Of a stretch of 64,000 nt of DNA, positions 61,133 to 64,000 are shown in pieces. The position numbers were made by a program, and so were the translations under genes. The notes under the pieces were generated by a model that had not been told where the DNA came from, did no database searches, and worked only from the letters and a program-made list of their open reading frames with translations. Position 1 is the stretch's first letter. Each line of letters starts with the position of its first letter. The DNA is taken from contig CACYYN010000014.1 in NCBI GenBank assembly GCA_902778665.1, positions 1 to 64,000 of the forward strand, given 5' to 3'. Origin of the DNA: Oscillospiraceae bacterium. GTDB lineage: Bacteria > Bacillota > Clostridia > Oscillospirales > Oscillospiraceae.

Positions 61133-61591
61133 TTACCTCCCCGATCCCTCCGGGATCTTTACAATAGCTTTTACACCTTCTATTCTTTCCACAACTACAC
61201 GGGTTTCTTTCGGGATAACGGTGCTGTCAGCCGTTCTGGCCGTCCACAGCTTACCGGCAACCTTCACTGCGCCGGTTTCGGCAAGATTATCAATCTGCTC
61301 GGTTACAACACACTCCTGCCCGATGATACTGTCGGCATTGGTACGCTGCACTTTGGCATTCACATATTTTTTCACCAGAGGCCGCGTCACAATCAGCGCG
61401 AGAACCGACACAAGGATGAACAGCACAATCTGAATCGGCAGGGATGCCTTGCATACTGCTCCAATCATCGCTGCCAGTGCACCCAGCGCAAACCAGATGG
61501 ACACAAGGCCAGGCACCGCCGCTTCCACCAGCAGCAGAACTGCCATCAGAATCAGCCAGAATCCCGGTGTACCCGGATAAAAACCGCCCAT
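61133..61591 (-). CDS. NfeD-family membrane protein
   Basis: A 152-aa protein with three to four N-terminal helices (LILMAVLLLVEAAVPG, WFALGALAAMIGAV, LFILVSVLALIVT) and a C-terminal OB-fold (GQECVVTEQIDNLAETGAVKVAG). This short NfeD type works together with SPFH proteins. AGGAGG precedes the ATG. It is the first gene of the NfeD-SPFH operon. Confidence 0.94.
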   Translation of the reverse strand: MGGFYPGTPGFWLILMAVLLLVEAAVPGLVSIWFALGALAAMIGAVCKASLPIQIVLFILVSVLALIVTRPLVKKYVNAKVQRTNADSIIGQECVVTEQIDNLAETGAVKVAGKLWTARTADSTVIPKETRVVVERIEGVKAIVKIPEGSGR

Positions 61592-61725
61592 ATCGGACTC
61601 CCTCCTTTACAACTCTTTGTGAAAAGTATAATGCAAATTGCCTGAAACTGCAAGTGTTTCCGGATGAACGATTTGTGAATTCCGAATCGGGCATTATTAC
61701 GGTGCAGCCTTCTCTTATCAGAAAA

Positions 61726-61746
61726 CGCAGCCCGGGTCGGGCTGCG
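61726..61746 (-). terminator. Terminator of nagB
   Basis: CGCAGCCCG-GGT-CGGGCTGCG, with AAAA to its left forming the U-tract on minus-strand RNA, 30 bases past the nagB stop. Confidence 0.88.
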
Positions 61747-61775
61747 TCCTGTCCGTCCAAATGCTTCTGTCTTTT

Positions 61776-62564
61776 TCAGAGAATCTCAGATGCATACACA
61801 TCCTTGAAATAACGGTAGGTATCTACTTTCAGTTCGCCGCAGGCCGCTTCATCGCAGGCAATATAGGCGTTGTTGTGGTTCTGCAGGGCCGAGATGGTCC
61901 ATTTGGAGCTGACGCCACCCTCTACGCAGTGGGCAAGGGCCCTTGCTTTGTTATGCCCGTTGACCAGCAGAAGCACTTCGCGTGAGTCACACACTGTGCC
62001 GACACCTACAGACAGTGCTTTTGCAGGGACCTTCTCCGGGTCATTGCCGAAAAATCTGGAATTGACGATACGGGTATCCTCCGTAAGGTCTCTCACGCCC
62101 GTTCTGGACGTAAGGGAAGTATACGGTTCATTGAAGGCAATGTGCCCGTCCACACCGGAGCCGCCCATGAAAAGGTCAATTCCGCCCATGGCTGCAATTT
62201 TTTGCTCGTAAGCAGCGCATTCTGCCTCCGGATCCTCGGCCATACCGTTGAGAATATTGATATTCTCGGCAGGAATGTCAATATGATCAAAGAAATTGTC
62301 ATGCATAAAGTACCAGTAGCTCTGGTCATGCTCATGAGGCAGCCCGACATACTCATCCATATTAAAGGTAACAACGTTTTTGAATGTTACTCTGCCGGCC
62401 TTATTTGCCTCGATCAGCTTTTTGTAGACGCCGAGAGGGGAGGATCCTGTGGGAAGGCCCAGAACGAAAGGTCTCTCCTCCTTATGGCTGTTGATTGCCT
62501 TGATGATATGCTCTGCTGCCCAACGGCACATGCTGTCATAATCTTTCTGAATGATAACTTTCAT
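61776..62564 (-). CDS. nagB: Glucosamine-6-phosphate deaminase
   Basis: A 262-aa isomerase/deaminase that converts glucosamine-6-phosphate to fructose-6-phosphate and ammonia. Motifs: LGLPTGSSPLGVYKKLIE, FNMDEYVGLPHEHDQSY with the catalytic Asp, GGSGVDGHIAFNEP with the active-site His and Glu, and VGVGTV. Full length. AAGGAG precedes the ATG. It appears as a single-gene unit. Confidence 0.98.
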   Translation of the reverse strand: MKVIIQKDYDSMCRWAAEHIIKAINSHKEERPFVLGLPTGSSPLGVYKKLIEANKAGRVTFKNVVTFNMDEYVGLPHEHDQSYWYFMHDNFFDHIDIPAENINILNGMAEDPEAECAAYEQKIAAMGGIDLFMGGSGVDGHIAFNEPYTSLTSRTGVRDLTEDTRIVNSRFFGNDPEKVPAKALSVGVGTVCDSREVLLLVNGHNKARALAHCVEGGVSSKWTISALQNHNNAYIACDEAACGELKVDTYRYFKDVYASEIL

Positions 62565-62964
62565 GAATTGTTTAACTCCTTCTGTAAAAAACAGTGATTG
62601 AAGAATTCAGCTTTTTTATTGTACCGCATAAACGGAAAACTTTCAATCTTTTTCGGTATGCACTATACATCAATTTTGTTTTTCTATGCAAATACCGTTG
62701 GTTTTTTAAAGAAAACCCACTTGACACAGGAAACCATTTGGTATATCATAAATCGATTAATATGATATTCCCTTTCCGGGGAGGATTGGGATAGCTATAT
62801 TATCTTTATGTTCCGGACTGATGCAATTTTTCATATGCCCCGCATGCATCAGTCTTCAGCCTATATGTGTTCGTGCGATAATTTCGCACGGCGCGCCGTT
62901 GTGCAAAATCTGTACGTAACCACCCCTGCGAAATTTTTGAAAGAAGGAGGTGTGTTTACTGACA
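62565..62964. other. 400-base noncoding spacer between nagB and rny
   Basis: AT-rich and without a supported gene. It holds the rny promoter near 62721-62749 and a GGGGAGG-like sequence at 62778-62784 that is followed by no convincing gene. The inverted sequence TTCGTGCGATAATTTCGCACGG (62869-62890) can fold as GTGCGA-TAATT-TCGCAC. Nothing else was recognised. Confidence 0.55.
62721..62749 (+). promoter_or_regulatory. Promoter of rny
   Basis: TTGACA (62721-62726), 17 bases, TATCAT (62744-62749). The leader to the rny start is about 210 bases and contains the GTGCGA/TCGCAC hairpin at about 62872-62888, possibly a regulatory leader. Confidence 0.72.
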
Positions 62965-64000
62965 ATGTCCCCTGTTTTATGGATCTTAATAGCGCTTGCA
63001 GCCCTCGCAGGCGGATTTGCCTCCGGTTTTCTCTACCGCAAGAAGGTCGGAGAGCGTGAAATCATCAGCGCCGAGGAAGAAGCCAAGCGTATCATCAATG
63101 AATCAATAAAAAGTGCGGAGAGCAAGAAAAAGGAAGCTCTCCTGGAGGCAAAGGAAGAAATACACAAAAGCCGTTCCGAGTATGAACGGGAAGAAAAAGA
63201 ACGCCGTTCCGAACTGAAGAAGCAGGAACACCGTCTGCAGCAGAAGGAAGAAGCCCTTGACCGCAAAACCGATGCGATTGAGAAAAAGACTGATTCCCTC
63301 AATTCCAGAATCGCTGCTATTGAACAGCAGCAGCAGGAAGTTGCATCCCTGAAAAAAAGCCAGCTGGAGATGCTGGAAAAAATTTCAGGTTTCTCCACCG
63401 AGGAAGCAAAAGTTTATCTCATTAATACCGTCAGAGACGACTGCACCCATGAGATGGCCGTCAAGGTGAAGGAAATCGAGCAGCAGCTGAAAGATGATGC
63501 AGATGAACTTGCAAAAGAGATCATCTCCACCGCAATTCAGCGCTGTGCGGCAGACCACTCCAGTGAGATCACAGTCTCCGTCGTCCCCCTCCCCAACGAC
63601 GAGATGAAAGGCCGCATCATTGGTCGTGAAGGCCGCAATATACGCAGCATTGAAACGCTCACCGGCTGTGACCTCATTATTGACGACACGCCGGAAGCCA
63701 TCACCGTGTCCGGTTTTGATCCGGTTCGCCGTGAGGTTGCCCGTCTGGCTCTTGAGAAGCTGATTCAGGACGGACGTATCCATCCTGCAAGAATCGAAGA
63801 AATGGTCGCCAAGGCGCAGCGTGAAGTGAACGCCACCATAAAAGCCGAAGGTGAACGTGCCATGCTGGAAACCGGTATCCACAGCCTGAATCCGGAAATC
63901 GTAAAGCTTCTCGGGCGTATGCGTTACCGCACCAGTTATGGCCAGAATGTGCTGAATCACTCCATCGAGGTTTCCCATATTGCTGGACTGCTGGCATCGG
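62965..64000 (+). CDS. rny: Ribonuclease Y (partial, runs off the window)
   Basis: The first ~345 residues of RNase Y, the membrane-bound endoribonuclease that starts mRNA decay in Bacillota. N-terminal membrane helix ([22 protein letters not shown]), a long Glu/Lys-rich coiled-coil (~30-145), a KH domain with [19 protein letters not shown], and the beginning of the HD domain ([18 protein letters not shown]). The ATG at 62965 is 14 bases from AGGAGG; CTG 62959 has better spacing. The C-terminal part is missing only because the window ends. Confidence 0.95.
   Translation, partial: MSPVLWILIALAALAGGFASGFLYRKKVGEREIISAEEEAKRIINESIKSAESKKKEALLEAKEEIHKSRSEYEREEKERRSELKKQEHRLQQKEEALDRKTDAIEKKTDSLNSRIAAIEQQQQEVASLKKSQLEMLEKISGFSTEEAKVYLINTVRDDCTHEMAVKVKEIEQQLKDDADELAKEIISTAIQRCAADHSSEITVSVVPLPNDEMKGRIIGREGRNIRSIETLTGCDLIIDDTPEAITVSGFDPVRREVARLALEKLIQDGRIHPARIEEMVAKAQREVNATIKAEGERAMLETGIHSLNPEIVKLLGRMRYRTSYGQNVLNHSIEVSHIAGLLAS

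Noticed and set aside
62808..63059. An 83-codon frame before RNase Y
   Set aside because: It lacks a ribosome binding site at its start and overlaps the certain rny gene in another frame.

Overview
The window looks like a chromosomal stretch of an anaerobic, low-to-mid GC Bacillota (Clostridia-type) bacterium. The supporting signs are groES-groEL under a perfect CIRCE operator, RNase Y, RecG, a NfeD/SPFH pair, a sortase-type surface protein, strong AGGAGG ribosome binding sites, and enzymes of oxygen-sensitive corrinoid, nickel and iron-sulfur chemistry. No phage, insertion sequence, CRISPR array, rRNA or tRNA was recognised. The first ~11 kb is visibly richer in G+C at third codon positions than the rest. 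Genus-level placement is not possible from the sequence alone.

Layout. (1) 0-6.5 kb: ApbE lipoprotein, RecG, a YpsA-like protein, a HAD phosphatase and a PMT-type glycosyltransferase, all on +. (2) 6.7-12.1 kb: a corrinoid methyl-transfer set: a RACo-like activator, a MetH-type homocysteine methyltransferase domain, a DUF2284 protein, a UroD-type methyltransferase fused to a corrinoid domain, and a small Cys-rich protein. (3) 18.35-12.2 kb, minus strand: one promoter drives CooC-like nickel ATPase, two subunits of the 2-hydroxyacyl-CoA dehydratase/benzoyl-CoA reductase superfamily, their ATP-dependent activator, a 59-residue membrane protein, an acetyl-CoA-synthase-beta-like protein, a His-rich protein and CooT. 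Regions 2 and 3 converge on one shared hairpin terminator. Region 3 is the most likely undescribed system: nickel-maturation factors, an ATP-driven low-potential iron-sulfur reductase and an ACS-like domain, but no CO dehydrogenase or complete ACS, next to a corrinoid methyltransferase module.

(4) 18.4-27.5 kb: a Cof-type HAD overlapping an aromatic-exporter/degenerate-HAD fusion, a GPH sugar transporter, a leucine-rich-repeat secreted protein and a large SWIM/SNF2 helicase. (5) 27.6-31.7 kb: divergent alpha-galactosidase and alpha-glucosidase. (6) 31.8-41.7 kb: small and membrane proteins, an AAA-CYTH protein, a metal-sensing ArsR/HMA/glycosyltransferase operon, CstA, an RNA methyltransferase, a lipid kinase and a frameshifted SIMPL protein. 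(7) 41.8-50 kb: groESL, a Nudix hydrolase, and a minus-strand set of surface protein, YhaM and metallophosphoesterase. (8) 50.1-59.3 kb: a ten-gene Mrp/Mbh-like ion-antiporter operon with four large NuoL/M/N-type subunits and no redox module. (9) 59.5-64 kb: phosphoribosyltransferase, SPFH/NfeD, NagB and the start of RNase Y, which runs off the window.

Start codons were chosen by ribosome-binding-site spacing; several genes begin downstream of the longest open frame, as noted per gene.
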